Origin: Collinsella tanakaei YIT 12063
GTDB taxonomy: Bacteria; Actinomycetota; Coriobacteriia; Coriobacteriales; Coriobacteriaceae
Assembly (NCBI RefSeq): GCF_000225705.1
Contig: NZ_JH126467.1
Coordinates: 183,397 to 247,396 of the forward strand
Direction: 5' to 3'
Length of the DNA: 64,000 bases
In this document: in pieces, positions 27,706 through 36,877 of the stretch
Position numbering within the stretch: the first letter of the stretch is position 1
Layout: each line of letters starts with the position of its first letter
Made by a program: the position numbers and the translations under genes
Notes under the pieces: generated by a model
What the model saw: only the letters and a program-made list of their open reading frames with translations
The model's database searches: none
What the model was told of the DNA's origin: nothing

Positions 27706-28359
27706 ATGCCCGCTCGAGCCCCGCAGCGCCTTCCCGAGCTTGGACTTGATCCGCAGCACGAGTACCGCCTTGGCATCATGGGTGGCACGTTTGATCCTGT
27801 GCATTACGGACACCTGGTAACTGCAGAGCAGGCTCGCGAGGCGCTTGACCTTGATTTGGTCCTCTTTATGCCCGCGGGCAGCCCCGCGTTCAAGGATGAT
27901 GAGGTGGTGACGAGTGCTGAGGACCGCTACGCGATGACGGTGCTCGCCACTGCGGCAAACGCTGACTTTATCGCCAGCCGTTTCGAGATCGATCGCGACG
28001 GAACTACCTACACAGCCGATACGCTCAGGGCGCTTCGCGCGTATTATCCAGATAACGTGAAGCTGTTCTTTATCACGGGCGCCGATGCGATACTTGATAT
28101 CGTGACATGGCATGATGCGGAATCCATTGCGGGGCTCGCCACGCTAATCGCCGCTACTCGGCCTGGATACGATATCAACCAGGCATGTGAGAGGGTCGAG
28201 GCATCCGGCATCTCGTTCGACGTTCGTTATATCGAGATTCCGGCCCTTGCCATCAGCTCTACTAACATTCGGCAGCGCGTTAGCGAGGGTAAGAGCGTTC
28301 GGTATCTCACCTCGGAATCCGTAATAGGTTATATTCGCAAGAACGGCTTGTATCGATAG
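27706..28359 (+). CDS. nadD: nicotinate-nucleotide adenylyltransferase
   Basis: NadD adenylates nicotinate mononucleotide in NAD synthesis. The 217-residue protein has the nucleotidyltransferase motif GIMGGTFDPVHYGHL (with the HxGH) and the late ISSTNIRQRV motif. It has about 15 extra N-terminal residues. ATG 27706 directly follows the obgE stop with GGAGGAG inside the obgE end, showing tight coupling. Confidence 0.95.
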   Translation: MPARAPQRLPELGLDPQHEYRLGIMGGTFDPVHYGHLVTAEQAREALDLDLVLFMPAGSPAFKDDEVVTSAEDRYAMTVLATAANADFIASRFEIDRDGTTYTADTLRALRAYYPDNVKLFFITGADAILDIVTWHDAESIAGLATLIAATRPGYDINQACERVEASGISFDVRYIEIPALAISSTNIRQRVSEGKSVRYLTSESVIGYIRKNGLYR

Positions 28360-28421
28360 CGTCGGTACCCATCTTGCGGCGATGCGCTGCTTGCCGTCGC
28401 CTTGCTTGAAAGGAGGGTCGC

Positions 28422-29018
28422 GTGCCCCAAGATCAGATTGAGGAGCTTGAGCGAATCAAGGCGCTGCTCGAGGAGCGAATGGTGTCCAAGCCCCGTCGTT
28501 ATTCGCATTCGCTCGGCGTCGCCTCGTGCGCGGCGTCGCTTGCCAAAACCTATGGGGTCGACCAGTTCGATGCTGCGGCGGCGGGTCTGCTACATGATTG
28601 GGATAAGGTTCTCGACGATCATGAGCTGCTGGTCCGCGCTGCTCACATGGGCATCGAGGTCGCCGGTTCGCCCTCCATGGCCGTTGGGCTGCTGCACGGC
28701 CCCGTTGCCGCGCTCGAGCTCCTCGAGCTTTTCCCCGCGCTCAATCCAAGCGTGTTCCAGGCGATCGCGCGCCACACGGTAGGCGCTGTAGATATGACGC
28801 CGCTCGATATGGTCGTCTTTATCGCAGATGCGATCGAGCCCGGTCGACGTGGTGACTACGCTATCCGTCTTCGCGAGATGGTGGGCGAGGCTTCCTTGGG
28901 CGAGCTATTCTTCCAATGTTTCTCCCAAGGACTTTCCTACGTCATCTCTACCGGTCGCTATATGTATCCCACGGCAATTACCATCTATAATCATTACGCG
29001 TGCGCGCGTTCTCATTAG
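28422..29018 (+). CDS. yqeK: HD-domain phosphohydrolase YqeK family
   Basis: A 198-residue HD-domain protein; YqeK enzymes hydrolyse diadenosine tetraphosphate. Metal ligands appear as RYSHSLGVA, LLHDWDK and LLHGPVAA, with IARHTVG and ADAIEPGRRG later, all typical. GTG 28422 has AAAGGAGGG. It lies between nadD and rsfS, the usual order. Confidence 0.92.
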   Translation: MPQDQIEELERIKALLEERMVSKPRRYSHSLGVASCAASLAKTYGVDQFDAAAAGLLHDWDKVLDDHELLVRAAHMGIEVAGSPSMAVGLLHGPVAALELLELFPALNPSVFQAIARHTVGAVDMTPLDMVVFIADAIEPGRRGDYAIRLREMVGEASLGELFFQCFSQGLSYVISTGRYMYPTAITIYNHYACARSH

Positions 29019-29028
29019 AAAGGCAGCT

Positions 29029-29496
29029 ATGTCAGACCAGATTGCAAATCAGGACGTTGAGAAGACCGAAGGCGATGGGAAGGGTGTAAACGAGAGCTAC
29101 ACCGCCAGACCCGAGCGCGCGGCAGCATCGCTTTCAAGCGCCGGCATCGATGCTCGTGCGGTTGCGGAAGTCGCTGCCCAGGCAGCCTATGATAAGAACG
29201 GCGATGATATCCAGGTTCTCGATCTCACCGAGCTTTCCGATGTGTGCGATTACTTCGTTATCGCCACGGGTAGCAATACGCGCCTCGTCGATTCAATCGT
29301 TGATGAGATCGAAGAGCAGGTTGCCAAGAAGTGCGATGAGCATCCGTTTTCGATCGAGGGACGCGACGAGCGCTCCTGGATCTTGATGGACTACGGTTCG
29401 GTCGTCGTTCACGTCTTCACGCCCGAGGCTCACGACTACTATCGCTTGGAAAAGCTGTGGGGCGACGCTCCGGTGCTGGACCTCGTTCTCGACTAG
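29029..29496 (+). CDS. rsfS: ribosomal silencing factor RsfS
   Basis: RsfS binds L14 and blocks subunit joining under starvation. The 155-residue protein has the core DLTELSDVCDYFVIATGSNTRLVDSI and SWILMDYGSVVVHVFTPEAHDYYRLEKLW. A roughly 45-residue polar N-terminal extension (residues 1-45) precedes the domain, longer than in most homologues. ATG 29029 has AAAGGC. A terminator follows. Confidence 0.95.
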   Translation: MSDQIANQDVEKTEGDGKGVNESYTARPERAAASLSSAGIDARAVAEVAAQAAYDKNGDDIQVLDLTELSDVCDYFVIATGSNTRLVDSIVDEIEEQVAKKCDEHPFSIEGRDERSWILMDYGSVVVHVFTPEAHDYYRLEKLWGDAPVLDLVLD

Positions 29497-29521
29497 GTCC
29501 TAAAGTTTAATTTTTACACTT

Positions 29522-29550
29522 GGCGGGACGTCGGGAGACGTCCCGTTTGC
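29522..29550. terminator. terminator between convergent rsfS and dinB
   Basis: GCGGGACGTC, GGGA loop, GACGTCCCGT, then a short T-rich run. It sits between the two convergent genes. Confidence 0.7.
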
Positions 29551-30845
29551 TATTTCCATTTATCACGGTTGACTAGGTCGGAATCAAATCGGGTCGCGCG
29601 TCCATAACCTACGGCCGCATCGCCAAAGCGCTCGCGAACAGCGTCCAGGGCGATTGAAAGATCGCGTCTGGAACTCGCCACCGCACCCCGTTCGTCGACC
29701 TCGCAGAACAGATCCGTCTGGATTCCGCCTTCCAAATCGAATCCGCTAAGACCTATGCCGGCCAGCCTCACGGGCATGTCGGGCGACCAAATGCTGTCGA
29801 GCAGCCCTGTCGCCACCGGGACAAAGATATTCTCGTCATCGGTGGGATGAGCGAGTTTGCGCTGGGCGGACCTGCCGCTTCCGTAGGAGTATTTCAGCTT
29901 GAGGGTGACGGTGCGGCCGGCAAGCCCTTTTTTGCGCAGCCTTCTGCCCACGGACTCGCCCAACACGGCGATGGCCGCCTCGATATCTCCTCGGTCGGTA
30001 AGGTCGCGGGCGAACGTTCGCTCGTTGCTGACCGATTTCACGTCCTCGGGATCGTCTATGCGCGCGACCGCGCTTCTCTCTCGCCCCTGCGCACGGCGCT
30101 TTATCAGCTCTGCGTTGACGCCAAAAATGGGGCGAAGGATTGAGGGCGATGCCGAGGCGAGCTGGCCAAGCGTGTGGATTCCTGCTTTTGATAGCTCGTG
30201 TTCGGCTCGTTTGCCGATTCCGCTCATAGCGCGGACGGGGAGGGGAGACAGGAATCCCTGTTCGGTTCCGGGCAGGACAACGGTGAGCCCTCGCGGCTTG
30301 TCGCGCTCGCTTGCTATCTTGGCGACGGTTTTATTGCAGCCCAAGCCTATCGAGCATGTCACGCCCAAGCTCGAAACGCGTTTTGATATTCGTCGGGCTA
30401 TGTCTATAGGACTTTCCGAGCAATAGCGGCCCGGCGTGATGTCAAAGAATGCCTCGTCGATGGAGACGCGGTCGACGAAGGGCGTCTCATCAACGAGAAT
30501 CTGCATTACAAGAGCGCTTACCTCTCGATAACGATCGAAATGTCCGGGTGTCCAGATCGCTTGCGGGCAAAGGCGTTCCGCTTGCGCTGAGGGCATGGCG
30601 GAATGCACGCCAAAGGCTCTTGCCTCGTAGGAAGCGGTCGAGACAACGCCGCGCTGAGTCGAGCTTCCGCCCACGATGACGGGTTTGCCGCGCCATTGCG
30701 GGTGGTCGAGCTGCTCAACGCTGGCAAAGAACGCGTCGAGGTCCATAAGGCCAATTGCCGGACCGTCCCAGCCACCGAAGAGGCCGGCGGTGAAGACTGC
30801 GGCATCGAAGCCGCGGTCGCAATCGTATGTGTGTTCGATATCCAT
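29550..30845 (-). CDS. dinB: DNA polymerase IV (Y family)
   Basis: A 431-residue translesion polymerase. Catalytic acids are in LMDLDAFFASVEQ and SIDEAFFD; the palm/finger motif STASYEARAFGV, thumb GIGKRAEHEL and little-finger regions follow. The C-terminus lacks an obvious QLxLF clamp motif at the end, although the TDLFCEVDE segment near residue 385 may serve. A TATACT (30852-30857, minus strand) lies only six bases before the ATG and no Shine-Dalgarno sequence is present, so the mRNA may be leaderless. Confidence 0.94.
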   Translation of the reverse strand: MDIEHTYDCDRGFDAAVFTAGLFGGWDGPAIGLMDLDAFFASVEQLDHPQWRGKPVIVGGSSTQRGVVSTASYEARAFGVHSAMPSAQAERLCPQAIWTPGHFDRYREVSALVMQILVDETPFVDRVSIDEAFFDITPGRYCSESPIDIARRISKRVSSLGVTCSIGLGCNKTVAKIASERDKPRGLTVVLPGTEQGFLSPLPVRAMSGIGKRAEHELSKAGIHTLGQLASASPSILRPIFGVNAELIKRRAQGRERSAVARIDDPEDVKSVSNERTFARDLTDRGDIEAAIAVLGESVGRRLRKKGLAGRTVTLKLKYSYGSGRSAQRKLAHPTDDENIFVPVATGLLDSIWSPDMPVRLAGIGLSGFDLEGGIQTDLFCEVDERGAVASSRRDLSIALDAVRERFGDAAVGYGRATRFDSDLVNRDKWK

Positions 30846-30851
30846 GAGGCA

Positions 30852-30857
30852 AGTATA
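30852..30857 (-). promoter_or_regulatory. -10 element of dinB promoter
   Basis: TATACT on the minus strand, six bases before the dinB ATG. The -35 region is poor. Its position predicts transcription starting at or next to the A of the start codon. Confidence 0.5.
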
Positions 30858-30950
30858 GCGCGTTTTGTTGAATATGCTTGCATTTTGTCATTTCCTGCGT
30901 AAGATAGAAAAACGTCTGCGGCAATTTCGAAGAAGTTCCTGTGTAAGGAC

Positions 30951-30979
30951 TTCACCTGCTCCCGCCGTTGGCGTAGAAT
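30951..30979 (+). promoter_or_regulatory. promoter of rpsP operon
   Basis: TTCACC (30951-30956), 17 bases, TAGAAT (30974-30979). Both elements match four or more consensus bases. The start would be about 50 bases before rpsP. Confidence 0.55.
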
Positions 30980-31035
30980 ATTCAGTCGTTTGTTTATCGT
31001 TGCAGCAGAAAGCTGCTTGGTTGGAGGAGTTTGCA

Positions 31036-31380
31036 TTGGCAGTCAAGATTCGCCTTGCCCGTCACGGCTCTAAGAAGCGTCCGTATTACCGTGTTGTCGT
31101 CGCCGACGCCCGTTCGCCCCGCGATGGCCGTTTCATCGAGGAGGTCGGCCGCTACAATCCGCTGACCACCCCCAAGACCATCAGCCTCGATCTTGAGAAG
31201 ATCGCTGACTGGCAGGTCAAGGGCGCTCAGCTCACCGATGCCGTCGCCGCTCTGGTGAAGGCCGCTAACGAGGGTGAGAAGGCTGCCGCCGAGCCCAAGA
31301 AGTCCAAGAAGCAGCTGGCCAAGGAGGCCAAGGCTGCTGAGGAGGCCGCCGCTGCCGCTGCCGAGGCTTCCGAGGAGTAA
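31036..31380 (+). CDS. rpsP: 30S ribosomal protein S16
   Basis: A 114-residue S16 with [43 protein letters not shown]. The C-terminal 40 residues are a Lys/Ala/Glu-rich tail, longer than in E. coli. The start is TTG 31036 with GGAGG at 31023, giving the canonical N-terminus. First gene of rpsP-khpA-rimM-trmD-lepB. Confidence 0.96.
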   Translation: MAVKIRLARHGSKKRPYYRVVVADARSPRDGRFIEEVGRYNPLTTPKTISLDLEKIADWQVKGAQLTDAVAALVKAANEGEKAAAEPKKSKKQLAKEAKAAEEAAAAAAEASEE

Positions 31381-31386
31381 TCCAAG

Positions 31387-31692
31387 GTGTCTTCTGAGAT
31401 CAACACCGAACTCGATGAGATCGTCGAGGGCGCCGACACCGAGGCCCTGCTCTCCGACCGCATTGCGGACTTGGTTGAGTATCTCATCGTGAATATCGTT
31501 GATGACGTGGATTCCGTCAGCCTCGAGGTCATCGATGGCGCAGATTCCTCCACTATCGAAGTGACCGTTGCCGAGGGTGACGTCGCTAAGGTCATCGGGC
31601 GCCACGGGCGCACCATCAAGGCCATTCGCACGCTTGCGCGCGCGTTGGCTGCTCGCCTCGGCACTTCTGTCGAGGTAGAGGTTCTGGGCTAG
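31387..31692 (+). CDS. khpA: KH-domain RNA-binding protein KhpA
   Basis: 101 residues with a single KH domain: EVTVAEGDVAKVIGRHGRTIKAIRTLARALAARLG contains the GxxG loop (GRHG). KhpA pairs with KhpB in global RNA binding. About 25 extra acidic N-terminal residues precede the domain. GTG 31387, GAGGAG upstream, six bases after rpsP. Confidence 0.93.
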   Translation: MSSEINTELDEIVEGADTEALLSDRIADLVEYLIVNIVDDVDSVSLEVIDGADSSTIEVTVAEGDVAKVIGRHGRTIKAIRTLARALAARLGTSVEVEVLG

Positions 31693-31696
31693 ACCT

Positions 31697-32212
31697 ATGT
31701 CCAGCCAGTATAGAAATATTGCCCGCGTGCTTAAGGCGCATGGGTCTAAGGGGGAGGTCACCGTGGCACCGCTGCGGGGCCTTCCTCTTCTTGTAGAACC
31801 GGGCATGGAGGTCGCGCTCACGCCTCCCGCCCTTAATCGCGATAGGTTTGTGACCGTTGACGCCGTTAGCGACGATGGGGACACTGCCCGCGTTCTGTTC
31901 TCCTGCTCGTCTTCTATCGATGATGCCGAGGCTCTCCAAGGGTGCTTTATTTTGGCGCATGAGGAGGACATCGAGCTTGATGAGCTTACTGCGGCGTATG
32001 AAGACCTCATCGATCGCGATGTGATCGACCGCCGTCGCGGTTCGCTCGGCCGTATCGTCGAGGTTATGGAGACCCCGGCTAACGATGTCTGGGTTATTGA
32101 CGGGGGACCTTACGGCGAGGTCCTGATTCCCGTGGTTTCCCATGTTGTATCGTCGATCCCCCAGGATGGACCCATCCTCGTCCAAATTATGGACGGACTC
32201 ATTAACGAGTAA
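31697..32212 (+). CDS. rimM: ribosome maturation factor RimM
   Basis: RimM assists 16S rRNA 3'-domain processing and binds S19. The 171-residue protein begins YRNIARVLKAHGSKGEVTVAPL, typical of the RimM N-domain, with a PRC-barrel C-domain (GSLGRIVEVMETPANDVWVIDG; EVLIPVVSHVV). It begins four bases after khpA. Confidence 0.93.
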   Translation: MSSQYRNIARVLKAHGSKGEVTVAPLRGLPLLVEPGMEVALTPPALNRDRFVTVDAVSDDGDTARVLFSCSSSIDDAEALQGCFILAHEEDIELDELTAAYEDLIDRDVIDRRRGSLGRIVEVMETPANDVWVIDGGPYGEVLIPVVSHVVSSIPQDGPILVQIMDGLINE

Positions 32213-32225
32213 CGAGAAGAGAGGC

Positions 32226-33002
32226 ATGCTGCGGATGCTCATTGAGACGCTTTCTGTTTTCCCAGAGATGTTCGAGCCCGTGATGTCCGCCTCCATTCTT
32301 GGAAGGGCGCGTTCTCGCGGCCTGTTCGACTTTAAGGCACATGATTTGCGTGATTGGACGCATGATCGGCATCGCACGGTGGACGATGAGCCATATGGTG
32401 GCGGTGCCGGTATGCTCATGAAGGTCGAGCCTATCTACGAGGCCATCAGCGAACTCAAGTCACAGTCGGATTTGTGCCCTCCGCGCGTTATTTTTTTCAC
32501 GCCCTGCGGCGCGCCTTTTACACAGCATGTTGCCGAGCGCCTCGCGGGCTGCGAGCGCCTATTGTTTGTCTGCGGTCGCTATGAGGGTATGGATGAGCGA
32601 GCCTACTCGCTTGCTGACGAGCGGCTGTCTATTGGTGATTACGTTCTTACCGGCGGTGAACTCGCCGCTATGGTGGTAACCGACGCCGTGGTTCGTCTTA
32701 TACCGGGAGCGCTCGGCGATTCTATGAGCAGCGTAGACGAGTCCTTCGCTACCGGTGAAGATGGCGGGCTTCTGGAGTATGAGCAGTACACTCGACCCTC
32801 ATCCTTTAATGGCATGGACGTCCCGCCCATCCTGCTGTCCGGCGACCATGCTAAAGTAGACGCCTGGCGCCGCCGAAACGCCATTGAACGCACGTGCCGC
32901 TGGCGTCCCGATCTTATCGAGTCCGCTGGCCTTACCGAGCAAGAGCGTGCGTTTGCTCTCGACCTCATTGCTCGGATGCACCCTCATGAGGAAATGGAGT
33001 AG
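32226..33002 (+). CDS. trmD: tRNA (guanine-37-N1)-methyltransferase
   Basis: TrmD methylates G37 to prevent frameshifting. The 258-residue SPOUT enzyme shows IETLSVFPEMFEPVMSASILGRA, DDEPYGGGAGMLMKVEP, CGRYEGMDERA and IGDYVLTGGELAAMV (trefoil knot). ATG 32226 with AGAGG upstream is preferred; ATG 32235 is an alternative. It follows rimM by 13 bases. Confidence 0.96.
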   Translation: MLRMLIETLSVFPEMFEPVMSASILGRARSRGLFDFKAHDLRDWTHDRHRTVDDEPYGGGAGMLMKVEPIYEAISELKSQSDLCPPRVIFFTPCGAPFTQHVAERLAGCERLLFVCGRYEGMDERAYSLADERLSIGDYVLTGGELAAMVVTDAVVRLIPGALGDSMSSVDESFATGEDGGLLEYEQYTRPSSFNGMDVPPILLSGDHAKVDAWRRRNAIERTCRWRPDLIESAGLTEQERAFALDLIARMHPHEEME

Positions 33003-33004
33003 CC

Positions 33005-33562
33005 GTGGAACAGAAGCCTTCCGTTTTCAGAAGCATTCTCGAATGGGTTGTCATCATCGCGATCGCCCTGGTTGTTGGTTTCTTCATCAGAACGTTTGTC
33101 GCCATGCCCTTTGTGGTTCCCACCGGATCGATGGAGCATACCATTGAGATTGGAGATCAGCTGGTCGCTGAGAAAGTGACGCTTTCTTTGGGTCAGCCCG
33201 TATCTGCAGGCGACGTTGTGGTTTTCACCAACCCGGAGACCGATTCCGATCATGATTTCCTTGTCAAGCGAGTGATCGCGACTGAGGGGCAGACCGTTAC
33301 GTTTATCGGCGGCCGTGTTTTTGTCGACGGGGAGGCTTTGGATGAAGACTACACCGTCGGCAAGACGTATCCTTTGGATCAGCAGGCGGTCGATGTCGAT
33401 CTAGACTATCCCTATACGGTTCCCGATGGCTGCGTCTGGGTAATGGGCGATAATCGCGAGAATTCGGCTGACTCTCGATATTTCGGTGCGATCCCGCAGG
33501 ACAGCGTTGTGGGCGTTGCGTTGTTCCGCTACTGGCCCCTTAACCGCATCGGCGGAATCTAG
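33005..33562 (+). CDS. lepB: type I signal peptidase
   Basis: A 185-residue membrane-anchored serine protease that removes signal peptides. One N-terminal membrane helix (residues 12-28) is followed by the catalytic Ser42 in PTGSMEHT and Lys88 in [19 protein letters not shown] is box E. GTG 33005 begins two bases after the trmD stop. It occupies the place next to trmD where rplS is usually found. Confidence 0.95.
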   Translation: MEQKPSVFRSILEWVVIIAIALVVGFFIRTFVAMPFVVPTGSMEHTIEIGDQLVAEKVTLSLGQPVSAGDVVVFTNPETDSDHDFLVKRVIATEGQTVTFIGGRVFVDGEALDEDYTVGKTYPLDQQAVDVDLDYPYTVPDGCVWVMGDNRENSADSRYFGAIPQDSVVGVALFRYWPLNRIGGI

Positions 33563-33588
33563 GGCTCATCGTCCAAAAGCACTTAGCG

Positions 33589-33627
33589 ACCCGGCTGGAG
33601 CTTCTGCTTCGCCGGGTTTTTCTTTTT
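33589..33627 (+). terminator. terminator after lepB
   Basis: ACCCGGC (33589-33595) pairs with GCCGGGT (33611-33617), followed by TTTTCTTTTT. It ends the rpsP operon. Confidence 0.85.
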
Positions 33628-33666
33628 AATGAGAATCGTAAAAATATCGCAGCTTGGAACCCTTAT

Positions 33667-33695
33667 GTTACATACGTGTGCAGTTGCGCTAGAAT
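33667..33695 (+). promoter_or_regulatory. promoter of glyQ-glyS
   Basis: GTTACA (33667-33672), 17 bases, TAGAAT (33690-33695). The start would be about 33 bases before glyQ; no T-box leader fits in that space. Confidence 0.5.
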
Positions 33696-33735
33696 TAATG
33701 GTTGTTTTATCCAACGTCGAGGAGATAGCAGGTTC

Positions 33736-34629
33736 ATGAACGCTTCAGCTCTTTCCTTCCAAGACATCATCCTGAAGCTCCAGCATTTCTGGGCTTCAAA
33801 GGGATGCGTCGTCATCCAGCCGTATGATTCAGAGGTGGGCGCGGGCACGTTCCATACTGCCACGCTGCTTCGCTCGCTTGGTCCTAAGGACTGGCGCGCC
33901 TGCTATGCCCAGCCCTGTCGCCGCCCTGCCGACGGCCGTTACGGCGAGAATCCCAACCGCATGCAGCACTATTATCAGTTCCAGGTCTTGATCAAGCCCT
34001 CTCCGGAGAACTCTCAGGAGCTCTACCTTGAGTCGCTGTCTGCTATTGGCATCAATCCTGACGAGCACGATATCCGTTTTGTCGAGGACGACTGGGAGAG
34101 CCCCACGCTGGGCGCCTGGGGACTTGGCTGGGAGGTCTGGCTCAACGGCATGGAGGTCACGCAGTTCACCTATTTCCAGCAGGTGGGCGGCCTTGAGGTC
34201 GATCCCGTTCCCGTGGAGATCACCTATGGCCTGGAGCGCCTGGCCATGTACATCCAGGGCGTCGACTCCGTGTACGATCTTGTCTGGAGCCGTTCTGAAG
34301 ATGGTTCCGTTGTAACGTACGGCGATGTCTTCCTGGAGAACGAGCGCGAGTTCTCTAAATACAACTTCGAGGTCGCTAACGTGGAGCTTATGCGTTCCAA
34401 GTTTGATGAATTCGAGGCAGAGTGCCATTCCTGCCTAGAGGCGGGTATTCCGCTGGCGGCATACGATTGCGTTCTCAAGTGCTCCCATTCCTTCAACATT
34501 CTCGACGCGCGCGGTGCCCTCTCCGCTACGGAGCGCATGGGCTACATCTTGCGCGTCCGCACCATCGCCAAGGCCTGCTGCGAGGCATGGCTGGCTGCTT
34601 CCACCGCAGATGCATCTAAGGAGGCTTAA
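33736..34629 (+). CDS. glyQ: glycyl-tRNA synthetase alpha subunit
   Basis: The catalytic alpha subunit of the heterotetrameric bacterial GlyRS. The 297-residue protein has [58 protein letters not shown] and [35 protein letters not shown] 33736 with GGAGATAGCAGG matches the family start. glyS follows after two bases. Confidence 0.97.
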   Translation: MNASALSFQDIILKLQHFWASKGCVVIQPYDSEVGAGTFHTATLLRSLGPKDWRACYAQPCRRPADGRYGENPNRMQHYYQFQVLIKPSPENSQELYLESLSAIGINPDEHDIRFVEDDWESPTLGAWGLGWEVWLNGMEVTQFTYFQQVGGLEVDPVPVEITYGLERLAMYIQGVDSVYDLVWSRSEDGSVVTYGDVFLENEREFSKYNFEVANVELMRSKFDEFEAECHSCLEAGIPLAAYDCVLKCSHSFNILDARGALSATERMGYILRVRTIAKACCEAWLAASTADASKEA

Positions 34630-34631
34630 TC

Positions 34632-36716
34632 GTGGCTACACGTGATTATCTGATCGAGCTGGGCTGCGAGGAGCTGCCCGCTATTCCGCTGTACAAGGCG
34701 ACCAAGCAGTTTGGCGACCTGGTTCGCGACGGCCTTGATGCCGCCGGTCTCGCCCACGGCGACGTCCGCTCTATGAGCACCCCGCGTCGCATCACCGTCA
34801 TCGTTTCCAATCTCGCCGAGGCTACCGAGGCTGAGTCGCTGAGCCTTCGCGGCCCGGCTGCCGCTATCGCGTTCGATGCCGACGGCAATCCCACTAAGGC
34901 CGCCCAGGGCTTTGCCCGCGGCAAGGGGGCCGATGCATCCGAGCTTGTTGTCCGCGAGGACGAAGGCCGCGAGTACGTTTTCCTTGACATCGAGAAGCCT
35001 GCCCGCCCTGCAACCGAGATCATCACCGAGGTGGTCTCCGCCTCTATCCCCAAGCTTTCCTGGCCTCGTTCTCAGCGCTGGGGCCGCGGTCATGAAACGT
35101 TTGGTCGCCCGCTGCGTTGGATCGTCTCCCTGTTCGGCGACGAGGTCGTTCCTGTTCGCTTTGCCGGCGTCGAGGCGGGTCGCACCACCCGCGGTCTTCG
35201 CGTGCTGCACGTCGAGCCCGCTATCGCCGACGTCGCTTCGTATGAGTCTGTTCTCGAGGACGCCGGCGTCATAGTCGATACCGACCGCCGTCGCCAGCTC
35301 ATTCTCGATGGCATCAAGAAGATCGAGGACGAAAACGGCCTCCGCGCCGAGACCCCTGCGAAGATCTTCGACGAAGTCGTTAATCTGGTTGAGTGGCCTC
35401 AGGTCCTTATGGGCGCCTTCGATGAGGAGTTCCTCCGGGTACCGCATGAGATCATCTGCGAATCCATGCTGTCCAACCAGCGCTACTTCCCGCTGTATAA
35501 CGCCCAGAGCGGTGAATTGACCCGCAACTTTATCCTTGTCGCCAACACTCCGCTCGACGTTGCCGATACGGTAGTCGATGGTAACGAGCGCGTCGTTCGC
35601 GCCCGTCTGTACGATGCCAAGTTCTTCTACGACGAGGACCTCAAGGTCTCCCTCGAGGAGTTCCGTAGTCGCTTGGCACGCGTGGGTTTCCAGGAGAAGC
35701 TCGGCACCGTTCTGCAGAAGTCCGAGCGCGTCGAGCGCCTCTCGTCCGCAATCTGCGAGGTTGCCGGCCTTGATGCGGAGACTTCCGCGGACGCCATTCG
35801 CGCCGCGCACTTTGCCAAGGCGGACCTTGTTTCCGGCGCTGTCATTGAGTTCACCAGCCAACAGGGCGTCATGGGCGCATACTATGCCAAAGCTGCTGGC
35901 GAGCACGAGGACGTGGCCATCGCCATGAGCGACCATTATCGTCCGCGCTTCGCTGGCGACGAGCTGCCTCGCAATATCGCCGGCTGCGTTGTCGCCGTCG
36001 CCGACAAGTTGGATACCATCGCCGGCATGTTTGCCATCGATGAGCCTCCTACCGGCTCCAAGGACCCCTTCGCGCTTCGCCGCAGCGCTATCGGTATTTT
36101 GAACATTCTTCGCGAGAAGCTCCACATCGGGTATGAGGAGCTCGTTCCCGCAGCGCTCGAATCCTATGCAGAGCAGGGCATCGAGTTCGATGCAGGTGCC
36201 GTCCGCGCTTCGGTTTGCGCGTTTATCAAGGGTCGTTTGGAGCAGATGGCCCGCGACGAGAAGATCGACGCCGATACCGTCGCCGCCGTTTCCGCTGGCT
36301 CCGTGAGCGCTCCGGTTGATTACTTCGCTCTGGCGCACGCCCTTAAGGACGCCCGTGACAACGATGCGGACACTTTCGATAACCTTGCGACCGCCTATGC
36401 TCGCGCCAGCCATCTTGCAGATGCCGATCTCGGCGTCGATGTCGACGCGTCGCTTCTTGGCGATGCCGAGCGCGAGCTGTTGCAGGCATCTGACGCCGCC
36501 CAGGCCGCTGTTGACGCTGCATTCTCTGCCAAAGATTTCACTGCTGTCATCGCAGCCCTGGCCGGTCTCCGCGCACCTGTCGACCGTTTCTTCGACGAGG
36601 TGCTTGTAATGGATCAGGATGAGGCTTTGCGCACCAACCGCCTTCGGTTGCTCAACCGCTTTGAAGCTGTGTTTTCCGATGTCGCTAATATTGGAGAGCT
36701 CGCACGCAAGAAATAA
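34632..36716 (+). CDS. glyS: glycyl-tRNA synthetase beta subunit
   Basis: A 694-residue beta subunit, which binds and recognises tRNA-Gly. It begins ATRDYLIELGCEELPA and contains SFPKLSWPRSQRWG-like and NQRYFPLYNAQSGELTRNFILVANT sequences, an HD-like central region and a C-terminal anticodon-binding domain. GTG 34632. Paired with glyQ as expected. Confidence 0.97.
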   Translation: MATRDYLIELGCEELPAIPLYKATKQFGDLVRDGLDAAGLAHGDVRSMSTPRRITVIVSNLAEATEAESLSLRGPAAAIAFDADGNPTKAAQGFARGKGADASELVVREDEGREYVFLDIEKPARPATEIITEVVSASIPKLSWPRSQRWGRGHETFGRPLRWIVSLFGDEVVPVRFAGVEAGRTTRGLRVLHVEPAIADVASYESVLEDAGVIVDTDRRRQLILDGIKKIEDENGLRAETPAKIFDEVVNLVEWPQVLMGAFDEEFLRVPHEIICESMLSNQRYFPLYNAQSGELTRNFILVANTPLDVADTVVDGNERVVRARLYDAKFFYDEDLKVSLEEFRSRLARVGFQEKLGTVLQKSERVERLSSAICEVAGLDAETSADAIRAAHFAKADLVSGAVIEFTSQQGVMGAYYAKAAGEHEDVAIAMSDHYRPRFAGDELPRNIAGCVVAVADKLDTIAGMFAIDEPPTGSKDPFALRRSAIGILNILREKLHIGYEELVPAALESYAEQGIEFDAGAVRASVCAFIKGRLEQMARDEKIDADTVAAVSAGSVSAPVDYFALAHALKDARDNDADTFDNLATAYARASHLADADLGVDVDASLLGDAERELLQASDAAQAAVDAAFSAKDFTAVIAALAGLRAPVDRFFDEVLVMDQDEALRTNRLRLLNRFEAVFSDVANIGELARKK

Positions 36717-36759
36717 TCCGGACTGCTTGATGGCGGATTGATTCGCAATATGATTTACA

Positions 36760-36790
36760 GGGGTCGTCATCCGGCGGCCCCCGTTTTTTT
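36760..36790 (+). terminator. terminator after glyS
   Basis: GGGGTCG pairs imperfectly with CGGCCCCC, followed by seven T residues (36784-36790). Confidence 0.7.
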
Positions 36791-36877
36791 ATCTACTCCG
36801 TATTTGCGGTCTTGCGATTCTGAGAATTTGCTACGGTAGGGATTAACCAATGCGATTCATGTAGAAAGGGCAGGACT

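Noticed and set aside
30846-30930. LexA box upstream of dinB
   Set aside because: No CGAAC-N-GTTCG-like palindrome was found near the start.
33696-33735. T-box leader before glyQ-glyS
   Set aside because: The gap between the predicted start site and glyQ is only about 33 bases, too short for a T-box.
34626-36770. Long antisense open frame (714 codons) opposite glyS
   Set aside because: Shadow of high-GC codon bias; glyS on the + strand has clear family motifs and ribosome context, while the antisense product matches nothing I recognise.
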